DNA of 64,000 nucleotides from M3007 sp037445225 (GCA_037445225.1 JBBIKW010000015.1:44168-108167), one strand, 5' to 3'; shown: positions 36,659 through 46,343, numbered from the stretch's first letter. The notes: generated by a model not told the origin, from the sequence alone. Made by a program: numbers and translations.

Positions 36659-37558
36659 GTGGTTAAGCGCATTCCGACCTACAGCATATGCAACTTGTTG
36701 GGAGCCGACCAGTGCTTCACGGAGTTTATCGTCACGCGTATCAGCGATTTCCTGCGCACCCATCCCGACCTGTATTTCCCCCATCGGCATACCTTCTACC
36801 AGATCGTGCTCTTTACGAAGGGCGGAGGAACGCACTCAATAGACTTTCAGCAGTTTTCGGTCGAACCACAGCAGGTCTATGCTATGGCGCCCGGACAGAT
36901 ACACACGTGGGAATTTGCGCCGGATACCGAGGGCTATATCGTCAACTTCAACGAGAGCTTCTTCACGGCCATTTGCCACGACCCTCATTTTGTGGAGGGT
37001 TTTCCCCTCTTCAATGCGGTGAGTGGTTTGCCTGTGAACCTGCTCGACGCCACCTGTTGCGGTGAAGTGCAAGCGTTGATGGAGCGCATGCTGGAGGAGT
37101 CGGAGCAGAACTGGGAATACAAAGCCGAAATCCTTCGCGCCTTGCTGTTGCAGCTCATCGTAGTGTTGTCTCGGCGGTTGCCTCGCTTAGCCCATCCACA
37201 GGTGTCGAGGCACCAGCTCCACGTGTTGCGGCAGTTTGAGCGGTTGATCGAAGTACATTTCCGAAAAAAGCGCTTGCCGCGCGAATACGCGGAGATGTTG
37301 CACATTACGCCCAACCATCTCAATGCCTTAGTCAGTGCTGCCTTGGGTAAGTCGGCCGGCGAGTTGATCCGCGAGCGAGTCTTGCTGGAGGCAAAGCGCT
37401 TGTTAGTGAACTCCGACTGGGGTATCTCACAGATCGCCTCAGACCTGAATTTTGAGGACAACGCTTACTTTGCCCGTTTCTTTAAAAAATACACGGGCGT
37501 CTCTCCAGAGACCTTTCGCGCCGCCTATCTGCGCAAACTCGCGGATTTCACGGACTAA
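36659..37558 (+). CDS. AraC-family transcriptional regulator
   Basis: 299 aa, GTG start. Residues 1-150 form a cupin-type sensing domain (HTFYQIVLFTKGGGTHSID; VYAMAPGQIHTWEF), and the last 100 residues are two helix-turn-helix units with the AraC signature (LPREYAEMLHITPNHLNAL; SDWGISQIASDLNFEDNAYF; ARFFKKYTGVSPETFR). It is intact and marks the right edge of the decayed region. The effector and targets are unknown; the divergently or downstream placed small genes are candidates only by position. Confidence 0.92.
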   Translation: MVKRIPTYSICNLLGADQCFTEFIVTRISDFLRTHPDLYFPHRHTFYQIVLFTKGGGTHSIDFQQFSVEPQQVYAMAPGQIHTWEFAPDTEGYIVNFNESFFTAICHDPHFVEGFPLFNAVSGLPVNLLDATCCGEVQALMERMLEESEQNWEYKAEILRALLLQLIVVLSRRLPRLAHPQVSRHQLHVLRQFERLIEVHFRKKRLPREYAEMLHITPNHLNALVSAALGKSAGELIRERVLLEAKRLLVNSDWGISQIASDLNFEDNAYFARFFKKYTGVSPETFRAAYLRKLADFTD

Positions 37559-37651
37559 TGCTCCGCTGAGGTCTCAGATCACGGCAAGCGTTGACCTAGC
37601 TCATTGAGCAGCGTTTGGCGATACGGGCATTTTTGCTCAAAAAGTATCGTT

Positions 37652-37852
37652 ATGAAATTCGAGTATAATTTATCGGTAGGAGAGGTTATCGCCACTTTTT
37701 TAACGATGATGGCAGTCGTTATCGTAGGACTCTTTACCCATCAGTATTGGTTGGTCGCTTTGGGCTTCCCTCTTTTTTTGCGCGGGCTATTGGGCTGGTG
37801 TCCCATAAAAACGTACCTTAGCGAGCGCCAAAAGACGGGAAAGATGGCGTAG
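37652..37852 (+). CDS. Small two-helix membrane protein (DUF2892/YgaP-like)
   Basis: 66 aa from the ATG at 37652 (MKFEYNLSVGEVIATFLTMM). Two hydrophobic helices enclose a short loop and the end GLLGWCPIKTYLSERQKTG is typical of DUF2892 proteins, which resemble the membrane half of YgaP. The longer frame from 37604 lacks family-like sequence. Function unknown; the conserved Cys near residue 51 (WCPIK) is a family feature sometimes linked to sulfur chemistry. Confidence 0.78.
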   Translation: MKFEYNLSVGEVIATFLTMMAVVIVGLFTHQYWLVALGFPLFLRGLLGWCPIKTYLSERQKTGKMA

Positions 37853-38003
37853 AAATGGGAATTACCCTCGGCGGAGGAGGGGCTAAAGCGGGTTGTCTTG
37901 ACGGCGAGAGAGAAAAGGAAGTCGGAAGGGAGTGGGCATTTTTCCCTTATACCCTAAAAACTGGCGCCGTAGTGCCGGCGTTATAGGCTAAAAAGACGTT
38001 GGG

Positions 38004-38402
38004 ATGAAGACATATCTCCTTCTCGGCATGTGGATGGTGCTTGCTCTCTGGACGTGTCGGCCGGCTCCTCCTGAGAGCATTCCGTTGCCCACGGGCATTT
38101 GCGTGCGCACGGTGCACCATGCCTGGCCCATCCCTGCTTGCACGGTGTATGTGAAATACTTTGCCGACTCTTTTCCCGGTTATAAGCGGCCCCGTTCGTA
38201 TTTTGATGCCAAGTTTATCACCGATAAGGACGGTTACGGCTGCATCGAGCCTGTGCCCGAGGGTCATCACTGGCTGGTCGGCTTTGGGTACGACAGCCTT
38301 TACTATCCGCACAATGTCATGGGCAACCTGCCGGTGTCGATCTCTATCGACGAGGGGCGTGGAAAGATAGATACGATCTTGTACGTCACAGAGGAGCACT
38401 GA
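38004..38402 (+). CDS. Small putative lipoprotein, unknown function
   Basis: 132 aa. Hydrophobic N-terminus MKTYLLLGMWMVLALWTC with Cys at 18 as a possible lipidation site (the residues before it are not a perfect lipobox). The mature part contains ICVRTVHHAWPIPACTVYVK and an Ig-like pattern (DAKFITDKDGYGCIEPVPEG), suggesting a small beta-sandwich similar to those in Bacteroidota surface lipoproteins. Not a recognised family. Convergent with the T9SS gene that follows. Confidence 0.65.
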   Translation: MKTYLLLGMWMVLALWTCRPAPPESIPLPTGICVRTVHHAWPIPACTVYVKYFADSFPGYKRPRSYFDAKFITDKDGYGCIEPVPEGHHWLVGFGYDSLYYPHNVMGNLPVSISIDEGRGKIDTILYVTEEH

Positions 38403-38427
38403 TACTGCCCGGGGGCGATTAAGCGCA

Positions 38428-38461
38428 CAGCAGCCGGTAGCTGCTGGCGGTCCTGGGCTTT
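38428..38461. terminator. Possible terminator between convergent genes
   Basis: CAGCAGC (38428-38434) pairs with GCTGCTG (38440-38446) around a 5-base loop; CTTTTTTG follows some 10 bases later on the plus strand. A modest structure, given only because it sits between two converging stop codons. Confidence 0.35.
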
Positions 38462-38491
38462 TTGCTCTAAGCATCCCGCTGCTTCAGCGAA

Positions 38492-41446
38492 TTATCGGAG
38501 GACCACTATTTTGCCATTGCCTATTGGCAGCCCGTCCCGTTGTACGCAGAAGAAGTAGGTGCCGCCCGGCAACTGCTCGGCGTTGAACTCAAAACGCGGG
38601 CGATGGGTGCGCATGTTCAGGACGAGCCTTCCTTGAGGATCCCAGAGGTGAAGGTCGAACAAACCCTCCTCTGCTGTGCCTTCTACGGTGAGCACCGCCG
38701 TCTGTTGCACGGGATGCGGGTAGACGCGAAGGGTGTAGGTCGAAGCAGTGGGCGCCCACGTGCCTATTTGGATGAGGAAGTCCTCAGCGATAAGGTGGTG
38801 CGTCGCGTTGGTGATGACCGGGTCGTTGAAGTCGAAGTAGATGGCAGCACGGTTGAAGATGTGGGTGCCCAAGGGCGTATTAGACCGAGGTTTCACGCTG
38901 AATTTAACAAAACCGTGAGAGGCCATTTCGTTGGTATGGCTATCGGGGAGCATGATGTTCTGAAAGTCGAAGAGCAAGATACCTGGGCCGTACAAATTAA
39001 AACGATAGGGATGGCTGCTGGCCCCTGGACGCACAGTGGTCGGGTCGAGCCAGGGAGAGAGGGTGTCGCGAACAATCACAGTAAAAGCAGTGTCGGTACC
39101 CGTATTTTGGAAGCGAATGAGATACTCGAGTTCCGTGCCGGGAAGCACATAGTGCTCTTCTCCATACCCAATGGGAAACGCCTGCTTGTCGTTCGGGTCA
39201 TAAGCGCCGCTGTTGACGGAGCAATGCACGTCTTCTACTGGTGTACCTTCACCTGTGGGAAATTGGCTGACGAACCCTGTACTGAAAGACCCCGAGGTAG
39301 TACATCCTTCCACCGACAGTATCGGTCGGTCGGAACGAGGGCTGTACGGCTCCTGCTCCGCTTCTATGCGCCAGGTAGCGCCGTTAGCCGGCACGCTGAC
39401 CGTCATGGTTTCTCCAGCCTTTAAAGGTGCACCGCTTCCCTGCCGCAGCATGATGCCGTCTTCGATGACGATGTACTCCAGCGGCCGACTCATGGGACCG
39501 CTGCCTACGTTGCGCAAGAGAAAATAGAGCGAATCGCCCTCACATTGGGAGCGCACTTCTACATGCGCGCCTGACCAACTCGGGTGAAGCGTGTCGCAGG
39601 GCTGGTTGGGAAAAATGGCGGCTTTCGAGCAATGCGTCTGCCCTAGCGCAGCCTCACAGGAAACGGCTACATTTACCCAAAATTGGCCGCAATGACCCGC
39701 CGGCAGGGTTCCTAGCTCGAAAGTCAAGGTGTTCCCGCTCTGGGTAAAGGTGCGCTGTGCACTTACAACGCTCAGCCAGGGGTCTAATTCGAGCGTCACG
39801 ACGACATCGGCTGCATCCGCTGTGCCGGTGTTACAGTAGCGCAGGACGTAAAAGTTATTGGGAAAACAGCGCCGCAGTTGGGCTGCGCTGAGGTCTACTG
39901 TTAGGCGCGGACAAGTGGGATTGACCACCTGTACTAAAAAGTCTACTGTAGCAACCTCTCCGACTTGTTGCAACTGTACTGGAACGTCGTTTTGGCAAAC
40001 CACGTCTTGCGCGCTTTTTGTAAATACGCGTGCAGAATAAGCACCTTTATCTACAAATATGGTGTACTCTCCATCCGCATCGGTAATGCCGTAGAAGAAG
40101 CCAGAGGCGCCCTCTGCCTGGACGACCCAACCCGACAAGTTGGAATCCGCTGCGTCAAACTGGCAGTCTTGGTTTTTGTCGTGTTGCACCCGACCGACGA
40201 TGCGCGTACACGGCGGAGCATCTTCGGGGATTTCCACGATTACACGCTGAGTACAACCAAAGGAATCCATAACGGCCACAGTATACACGCCGGGCAAAGG
40301 ATGGCCTATGGAGAGACCATAATACATAACAACCGTGTCGGCATAGGTCCAGGTAGCGAAATAGGGTGTCCATCCGCCCCGAACACCCAACACAGCCGCC
40401 TCCTCGCACACTACGATGCGAGAGATTTCGAGCGGAGCGGAAGGCTCAGCTACTACGTATTCGTATAAGGCTGTACACCCTCGGCTATCGGTGATCTGTA
40501 AAGTATACGTGCCCGCCTTTAAAGTGTCGAGCGAAAGCGATTGGTTAGTGATAAAGCCATCAGGCCCGCTCCAGGTGAATTCATAAGGCCCTGTACCCCC
40601 TATAATCGTATCCACCTCTATCGCACCGTCTCGGTTGCCTAAACAAGAGATGGGGCGGACAGATATCCCTATGGGCTGTAGCGCCGGTGGTTGCCCCACT
40701 ACGTAGGTCTGTGTACTTGTGCACCCACTGGCATCGGTTATCGTCACTTGATAGGTACCTGCTGCCAAATTCAAACGCACCGCCGCGGTATCGCCATCTG
40801 ACCACGCATAGGTGTACGGCGGAGTGCCGCCAGATGCAACAAGGGCTATTGCTCCGTCTGAGCCTCCAAAGCACCGTACCTCCTGAATCCAAGGCGCTAT
40901 GATGATTTGTGGACCCTGAGCCACTACTACTGTGGCGCAGGCAAAACAACCATTGCTGGACGCTATGGCGCAAAAGGTGTAATCTCCAGGCGTATCTACA
41001 ACGGGGTTGGGAACATTGCTGATAAATCCTCCAGGACCTGTCCAAACAAAGGTTACTCCAGGAGTATTCGATTGCCCGCTAAGCGTGATGCTTCCTCCGC
41101 AAGGCAGCACTCCTCCCGTTGCGCTAATGATAGGAGCGACCGTATCGATGACAACTATTACCTCATCAGTAGCCGTACAACCGCTCGGGGTAGTTATGGT
41201 TAGGGTATACGTTCCCGGTAAAAATACCGCCGGCGAGGGTTCTGTAGAAGTGAATCCATTTGGACCCGACCACTGGAAGGTCGCGTTTGGAACATCCGAC
41301 GAGCCCGACAGAAAGACTACGGTATCTATACAAGTAATCGTTTGGTTAGGGCCAGCATCCGCCGTGCACTGCGCCACTGCAGCCTGGTGAAAAAGGTGGG
41401 ATAAGGTCAGTAGCAGGAGTTGCCTCATAGGTCGACATTTTTTCAT
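38492..41446 (-). CDS. T9SS-exported surface protein with Ig-like/SprB repeats and SdrD-B and DUF11-like domains
   Basis: 984 aa from the ATG at 41446 (a second ATG at 41428, MRQLLLLTLSHLFHQAAVAQ, also gives a good signal peptide). Order: two PKD/Ig-like units (FQWSGPNGFTSTEPSPAV; FVWTGPGGFISNVPNPVV), about three SprB-type units (GGTPPYTYAWSDGDT; GGTGPYEFTWSGPDGF), an SdrD B-like unit (GRVQHDKNQDCQFDAADS ... DADGEYTIFV), DUF11-like repeats (YCNTGTADAADVVVTLELDP; FQNTGTDTAFTVIVRDTLSP) and a C-terminal sorting domain (YPHPVQQTAVLTV ... GGTYFFCVQRDG). It is the intact relative of the pseudogene at 34.3-36.1 kb. Predicted surface adhesin or structural protein. Confidence 0.9.
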   Translation of the reverse strand: MKKCRPMRQLLLLTLSHLFHQAAVAQCTADAGPNQTITCIDTVVFLSGSSDVPNATFQWSGPNGFTSTEPSPAVFLPGTYTLTITTPSGCTATDEVIVVIDTVAPIISATGGVLPCGGSITLSGQSNTPGVTFVWTGPGGFISNVPNPVVDTPGDYTFCAIASSNGCFACATVVVAQGPQIIIAPWIQEVRCFGGSDGAIALVASGGTPPYTYAWSDGDTAAVRLNLAAGTYQVTITDASGCTSTQTYVVGQPPALQPIGISVRPISCLGNRDGAIEVDTIIGGTGPYEFTWSGPDGFITNQSLSLDTLKAGTYTLQITDSRGCTALYEYVVAEPSAPLEISRIVVCEEAAVLGVRGGWTPYFATWTYADTVVMYYGLSIGHPLPGVYTVAVMDSFGCTQRVIVEIPEDAPPCTRIVGRVQHDKNQDCQFDAADSNLSGWVVQAEGASGFFYGITDADGEYTIFVDKGAYSARVFTKSAQDVVCQNDVPVQLQQVGEVATVDFLVQVVNPTCPRLTVDLSAAQLRRCFPNNFYVLRYCNTGTADAADVVVTLELDPWLSVVSAQRTFTQSGNTLTFELGTLPAGHCGQFWVNVAVSCEAALGQTHCSKAAIFPNQPCDTLHPSWSGAHVEVRSQCEGDSLYFLLRNVGSGPMSRPLEYIVIEDGIMLRQGSGAPLKAGETMTVSVPANGATWRIEAEQEPYSPRSDRPILSVEGCTTSGSFSTGFVSQFPTGEGTPVEDVHCSVNSGAYDPNDKQAFPIGYGEEHYVLPGTELEYLIRFQNTGTDTAFTVIVRDTLSPWLDPTTVRPGASSHPYRFNLYGPGILLFDFQNIMLPDSHTNEMASHGFVKFSVKPRSNTPLGTHIFNRAAIYFDFNDPVITNATHHLIAEDFLIQIGTWAPTASTYTLRVYPHPVQQTAVLTVEGTAEEGLFDLHLWDPQGRLVLNMRTHRPRFEFNAEQLPGGTYFFCVQRDGLPIGNGKIVVLR

Positions 41447-41581
41447 GAGTAAAACGATGAGACAAAGATGTCGTATACGAGATAGTGCCTGCAAAGACAA
41501 AAAAATAGAATTGTAGCCCATTTTATCGAAATATTTTTTATTAAAAAATTGAATATTAGACTTTTACAAGACTTTTTAAAA

Positions 41582-41589
41582 TACTTTTG
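41582..41589 (+). promoter_or_regulatory. -7 box overlapping the first ATG of the helical-repeat gene
   Basis: TACTTTTG matches TAnnTTTG and covers the most upstream ATG (41587). Transcription starting about seven bases later would begin near the second ATG (41593), so the transcript is leaderless or translation starts further in. Confidence 0.5.
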
Positions 41590-43044
41590 CATATGCCAAA
41601 GCGAGCTACACCGTTAGGGGCTATACACACCAGAGCAAGTCTGACCTCCACGCGCCTATGGGAGGCCATGGCCAGCTTGAGTCGAAGGGAGCATCGCGCC
41701 TTTGAGCAGTTTGTGTGCTCACCTTTTTTTAATTGGAAAGAGCATATTGTCCGGCTGTACAAGTACTTCCGCTGGTGTTTGGAAACCGGGCGTAGCCCCG
41801 ATAAAGAGGGCGCGTTTGCAGCAGCCCATCCCGATCGGTCTTTCGACGATACCTCGCTGCGCTTGGCCAACAGCGACCTGTTGTACTTGCTGGAGCGCTT
41901 TTGGATATACGAGGAGGCCTTAGCCGATCGAGGTCGAAACCAGATCTGGTTGGTGAGTGCCTATCGCAAGCGCAACCTGACCCGACACTGCCAGACGGCT
42001 CTGCGCGAGGCGCGCCAGCACTATCAATGTCAGACTCAGCGCGATGCCGAGTATTTCGACGACAATTATCGCATAGAGTTAGAAGCATTCCAGCTATCTG
42101 CTTCGAGCAAGCGCTACGAGGCATTCAATTTGCAAGAGATTGCCCATCTATTAGATCAGGCCTATGCCGCACGTCTGTTGCGGCTCGTCTGTATCGCACT
42201 GACGCATCAGGCACTAACGCAAAAACCTTATCGGTTTAGTCTGTTAGAGGCGGTACAGGCACACGTAGAGCGAGAGGGATGGTTAGACATTCCAGCCATC
42301 GGTTTGTATCACTATGCCTGCCGATTCCTAATGGACTCTAAGGCAGAGGATAGCTTTACCCGTTTTTGTGAAGTGCTACAAAAGACGAGCGATCAGCTTC
42401 CGGCCGATGAGCAGCGTACGTTATACCTGTTGGCCATCAATTTTAGTATTAAAAAGAGCAATGATACCAGCCAGCTGGGCTGGTATCGCACCACCCTGAG
42501 TCTCTATCGACGGGCCTTAGAACACGGTCTTCTGCTTGAGAACGGCATGCTCTCGCGGTTTGCCTACAACAATATCGTTGGTGTGGCCGTACGCTTGGGG
42601 GAGATAGCTTGGGCCGAGCAGTTTGCCGAGCGGTATCGCCTGCTGCTGGAAAGGCGCTATCGGGAAGCGACCTTCCATTTTAACATGGCGCGCATCGCCT
42701 TTGCTCGAAGCGACTATGACAACGCCTTGATCTACTTGCAGCGCGCAGATTACAAGGACTTTATCAATGGAATGAACGCCCGCATTCTGCAGATGAAGAT
42801 TTACTGCGAAACCCGGGAATTTGACCTCTTGGAAAGCCACCTGGATAGCATGCTGCACTTTATTCGGCGCCAGCGCGCCGTGGGTTATCACCGCGAGAAT
42901 TATCTAAAAGTCGTGCGCTACACGCGCATGTTGATACGCCTGCGGCCGGGCGACACGTCTGCTGCAGCCGAATTGCGCCGTCAAATCGAGAGTGAGCCGG
43001 TGCTCACGGAAAAAGAATGGCTATTAAGCCGCTTAGCACCTTGA
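41587..43044 (+). CDS. Conserved helical-repeat protein of unknown function
   Basis: 485 aa as an open frame. The sequence is all helical with TPR-like spacing (YDNALIYLQRADYKDFINGM; FDLLESHLDSMLHFIRRQRA). The part resembling the usual start of this Bacteroidota family is SLSRREHRAFEQFVCSPFFN near residue 30, so the real start may be about 20-28 codons downstream, consistent with the promoter box overlapping the first ATG. Such proteins are often found near T9SS cargo but have no known function. The last codons overlap, in another frame, the promoter of the S8 peptidase gene. Confidence 0.75.
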   Translation: MHMPKRATPLGAIHTRASLTSTRLWEAMASLSRREHRAFEQFVCSPFFNWKEHIVRLYKYFRWCLETGRSPDKEGAFAAAHPDRSFDDTSLRLANSDLLYLLERFWIYEEALADRGRNQIWLVSAYRKRNLTRHCQTALREARQHYQCQTQRDAEYFDDNYRIELEAFQLSASSKRYEAFNLQEIAHLLDQAYAARLLRLVCIALTHQALTQKPYRFSLLEAVQAHVEREGWLDIPAIGLYHYACRFLMDSKAEDSFTRFCEVLQKTSDQLPADEQRTLYLLAINFSIKKSNDTSQLGWYRTTLSLYRRALEHGLLLENGMLSRFAYNNIVGVAVRLGEIAWAEQFAERYRLLLERRYREATFHFNMARIAFARSDYDNALIYLQRADYKDFINGMNARILQMKIYCETREFDLLESHLDSMLHFIRRQRAVGYHRENYLKVVRYTRMLIRLRPGDTSAAAELRRQIESEPVLTEKEWLLSRLAP

Positions 43045-43070
43045 GAAAGCAGGCCAGCGAATTACTTTTG
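43041..43070 (+). promoter_or_regulatory. Full consensus promoter (TTG-N19-TACTTTTG) of the S8 peptidase gene
   Basis: TTG at 43041-43043 is followed by exactly 19 bases and TACTTTTG at 43063-43070, the textbook Bacteroidota arrangement. Start of transcription is expected near 43077, leaving a leader of about 50 bases. It overlaps the stop codon of the upstream gene. Confidence 0.75.
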
Positions 43071-43127
43071 CAGAGGATAATCGCTGCTTGTTCTCCGCCT
43101 AACTGTCTTCTTTTTTATCGTTTTATC

Positions 43128-46100
43128 ATGAAACAAACTGCTGTTCTTTCTGCTCAAAACATGAGCGTTTGGGTATTTGCGGGGCTGGCCTTGTTGCTAA
43201 TGGCTCCTCTTGCTTCTTTATGGGCTCAGCACGGCAAGATAGATGTCGAGCTTTCTCGGCGCATGGCGGCTGATCCAACTGCTTTGCAGTCGATCATCGT
43301 CGTGTTGGGCGACCAGGTAGATACCCGCGCCTTGGTGTTGACCTTCGAGGCGGAGCAAGTGCCCTTGGCGGAGCGCTCGCGCCAAGTGATACAACTGCTG
43401 CAGGCTAAAGCAGCGGCTACCCAGCAGCCGGTCTTAGAACGCCTGCGTGGCCTCTCGGGAGTAGAGGTGAACACCATCTACCCCCTTTGGATCGTTAACG
43501 CCATTCACGTGCAAGCCACTGTCGCAGCCATTGGCCGCATCGCCCATTGGCCCGAGGTATCCGATATCTATTGGAACGCTCCTGTGGAGATAGAGGAACC
43601 CGTCAGCCGCCAAGCGGCGACGGCCATTCCTAACGGCAAAGAGCCGGGGTTGGCGGCCATCAAGGCGCCTTTCCTGTGGAACATGGGCTACACCGGCTAT
43701 GGGCGAAAAGCGCTCGTCATAGACACCGGCAACGACGCCGACCATCCGGCTATGCGGGCAAATTACTGGGGACATCAAGTGCCCAAGGAGCAAGCCTGGA
43801 ACGGTAGCCGACACCCAGAAGACTGCGCCGATCACGGCACGCATGTTACCGGAACGGTATGTGGCCTCGACCGCCTGACCAACGACACCATCGGTGTGGC
43901 CTTCGACGCCCATTGGATGGGCGGGCCCATGCAGTTTCCCGTAGGCAGCGACTTGGGCTGTGCCTCCTCCTTCAATCAGACGGTCTTTTCTAATATCGCT
44001 ACGATGCAATGGGCGCTTGACCCCGACGGCAACGCAGCTACTACAGCGGACCAACCCGACGTAGTCAATTGCTCTTGGCGCGCTTCCCCCTTCTCTTGTG
44101 GAAATACGCTGGCGATAAATACCCTCAATGCGCTGGAAGCTGCCGGTATTGCTGTTGTCTGGGCGGCAGGAAACAGCGGCCCCAACATCGGCACGGTAGA
44201 CTCGGGAGCGGCCATGAACATGGACTTGGTTAACACCTTTGCCGTCGGTGCGGTCGACGGCAGCAACCCTAACTTCCCTATTGCCGACTTCTCTAGCAGA
44301 GGGCCCAGTCCTTGTGGGGGCTCTGGACCGTTGGGCATAAAACCCGAAGTCGTGGCGCCGGGCGTGTCGGTGCGCTCTGCCGCGCCCGGCACGGGCTACC
44401 AGTCTTTCAGCGGCACTTCCATGGCCGCTCCGCATGCGGCGGGGGCTCTGGTCTTGCTCCGCCAGGCATTCCCTTACCTGTCGGGCATCCAACTCAAGCT
44501 GGCGCTGTATTATTCGGCTAAGGATTTGGGTGCTCCCGGAGAGGAAGTCATCTATGGGCGAGGCATGATCGACTTAGAAGCGGCGTACAACTATTTACTT
44601 CAGCAGGGCCACACCCCCGTTCCCCCTACTCCGGGAGCGTTAGATGTGCTGACGGCCAACGTTCAGGTGAACGGCAAGTGCATAGGGCCTGTACAGGCTT
44701 CGGTCACGTTTGAAAATGCCGGTGCACAACCCGTTCAAAGCCTCGAAATTCGATACGGCATTGAGGGGACCCCCTTACAGACCTATCTATGGACGGGTAA
44801 CCTCTTGCCCGATGCCTTTACCACTGTGGTGCTGCCTCCCTTGGAAAACGTTTCACCGGGAGAACTTACCTACGTAGTGGAGCTTCACCTGCCCAACGGG
44901 CAGCCCGACGACCGGCCGCTGAACAACCGCTTTAAGCGCGTCTTTGAAATGGCTAACGAGGTATATCCCACCGCGGAAGTGCTGCAGACCCAGCCCTTGT
45001 GTGCAGGAGCTCGCGCGCTACTCGAATACAAGACAGATTTAGCGCCTCAAGAAGACGCCCTGTGGTATACCTCTCCCCTCATCGCCAATCCTGTGGGTAG
45101 AGGGCGTTATTTCCTGACGCCTCCTTTGAGTAAAGACACTACCTACTACGTTACGGAGGTGGCTTACCACCGTGTTGGGCGGGGCAGCCTGTCGGACGGC
45201 ATCAACAGCGCCAATAGCGATAGTGGCGGCCTTGTCCTCACTGCCCTCAAGCCTTTCTTCTTGCGCTCGGTAAAGGTGTACGTCGACCAACCCGGTGTGC
45301 GCACGGTGCGCCTGATAGACCGAGACGGAAACATCCTGGCCTCCAGACCGATAATACTCTCTCAGACGGGCGAACAGCGCATTGCGCTGAACTTCAACGT
45401 TCCTAAAGGTGAACGGATGGCCTTGGTGCTGACCGGTTCGAATACGCTGCGCCATTCCGCAGGCTCTTCGGGCTTTCCCTACCAGGTGCCCGGAGCGGTC
45501 AGCATCATTTCGGGCCGAACAAAGAACGGCGGCAGCACAACTCTGTTTTACTACTATTTCTTCGACTGGGAGATAGAGATCCCCTCGGTATGCGGGCGCA
45601 CCGCCGTACCTATCGCGGTCAACACTTCACCCGCTCCCACCGTCTCATTTTCCACTTCGCGCGATACGGTCAACTTACCTGGTTCAGGAGAAGTGACCTT
45701 TACCGATGAGACACCAGGAGCGGTGGCTTGGCAGTGGTTTTTTGGCAATGGCCAGCAGGGGGCTTCGGCACAAGAAACAGCGACATACACGCAGGAGGGC
45801 ACCTATCGCGTCTGGCTTATCGCCACCACTGCCGATGGATGCTCTAACGTAGCGGAGAGGCAAATCGTTGTGCGCAATTTCATCTCTACTCAGGGGCCAA
45901 CCACCTCGTCAGGCGGCCTGCGGGTTTTCCCTAATCCCGCGTCGGGAACGCATCTGTACCTCTTGCTTATGGGTGAGGCTCCCGTTGGACCGATCGCGGT
46001 TTCCGTCGTTAATCCCCTGGGGCAGATCGTCTTTCAGCAAATCGATGTCGTTTTTGACTCCGAGGGACAATATCGCTTGGACATCTCTTCCTTCCCTCCC

Positions 46101-46169
46101 GGCCAGTACGCCCTATTCGTGCGCGAAACCGGGCATTCGTGGAGACAAACGGTGTTTACTCGCCTTTAA
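43128..46169 (+). CDS. Subtilisin-like (S8) serine protease with T9SS sorting domain
   Basis: 1013 aa from the ATG at 43128, which places a signal peptide (VFAGLALLLMAPLASLWAQ) close to the N-terminus; the frame to 43017 runs over the promoter. A pro-domain-like region is followed by the catalytic triad Asp199 (VIDTGNDADHP), His236 (DHGTHVTGT) and Ser431 (SGTSMAAPHAAGA), with oxyanion Asn in WAAGNSGPN. A CARDB-like domain (about 530-640), a PKD domain (TFTDETPGAVAWQWFFGNGQ) and a type A sorting domain (RVFPNPASGTHLY ... YALFVRETG) follow. It should be a secreted or surface endoprotease for nutrition or processing of other surface proteins. Confidence 0.94.
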   Translation: MKQTAVLSAQNMSVWVFAGLALLLMAPLASLWAQHGKIDVELSRRMAADPTALQSIIVVLGDQVDTRALVLTFEAEQVPLAERSRQVIQLLQAKAAATQQPVLERLRGLSGVEVNTIYPLWIVNAIHVQATVAAIGRIAHWPEVSDIYWNAPVEIEEPVSRQAATAIPNGKEPGLAAIKAPFLWNMGYTGYGRKALVIDTGNDADHPAMRANYWGHQVPKEQAWNGSRHPEDCADHGTHVTGTVCGLDRLTNDTIGVAFDAHWMGGPMQFPVGSDLGCASSFNQTVFSNIATMQWALDPDGNAATTADQPDVVNCSWRASPFSCGNTLAINTLNALEAAGIAVVWAAGNSGPNIGTVDSGAAMNMDLVNTFAVGAVDGSNPNFPIADFSSRGPSPCGGSGPLGIKPEVVAPGVSVRSAAPGTGYQSFSGTSMAAPHAAGALVLLRQAFPYLSGIQLKLALYYSAKDLGAPGEEVIYGRGMIDLEAAYNYLLQQGHTPVPPTPGALDVLTANVQVNGKCIGPVQASVTFENAGAQPVQSLEIRYGIEGTPLQTYLWTGNLLPDAFTTVVLPPLENVSPGELTYVVELHLPNGQPDDRPLNNRFKRVFEMANEVYPTAEVLQTQPLCAGARALLEYKTDLAPQEDALWYTSPLIANPVGRGRYFLTPPLSKDTTYYVTEVAYHRVGRGSLSDGINSANSDSGGLVLTALKPFFLRSVKVYVDQPGVRTVRLIDRDGNILASRPIILSQTGEQRIALNFNVPKGERMALVLTGSNTLRHSAGSSGFPYQVPGAVSIISGRTKNGGSTTLFYYYFFDWEIEIPSVCGRTAVPIAVNTSPAPTVSFSTSRDTVNLPGSGEVTFTDETPGAVAWQWFFGNGQQGASAQETATYTQEGTYRVWLIATTADGCSNVAERQIVVRNFISTQGPTTSSGGLRVFPNPASGTHLYLLLMGEAPVGPIAVSVVNPLGQIVFQQIDVVFDSEGQYRLDISSFPPGQYALFVRETGHSWRQTVFTRL

Positions 46170-46228
46170 TTTAATTGGCAGCAAGGGTCAGAGAAAGCAT
46201 AACGCCGAACATCGACGAACGCACGTCA

Positions 46229-46260
46229 AAACGCTCTTTTGCTCAAAAGAGCGTTTCTTC
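46229..46260 (+). terminator. Intrinsic terminator of the S8 protease gene
   Basis: AAACGCTCTTTT (46229-46240) pairs perfectly with AAAAGAGCGTTT (46245-46256) around the loop GCTC, followed by CTTCTTTCT. Twelve-bp stem, 60 bases after the stop. Confidence 0.87.
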
Positions 46261-46343
46261 TTTCTAAGTGAACCGCAAAGCGCCTTCGTCGTTTATCCCA
46301 TCTCAGTAATTCAAGACACTACACCTAACTGCACTGAAGATTG

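Noticed and set aside
43073..43084. Fourth copy of the dispersed repeat upstream of the S8 protease
   Set aside because: Only about 11 bases (AATCGCTGCTT) are shared, without the downstream GGAC block; likely chance.
43434..44492. 352-codon antisense frame in the S8 protease
   Set aside because: Shadow: the plus frame carries the complete catalytic triad and signal peptide.
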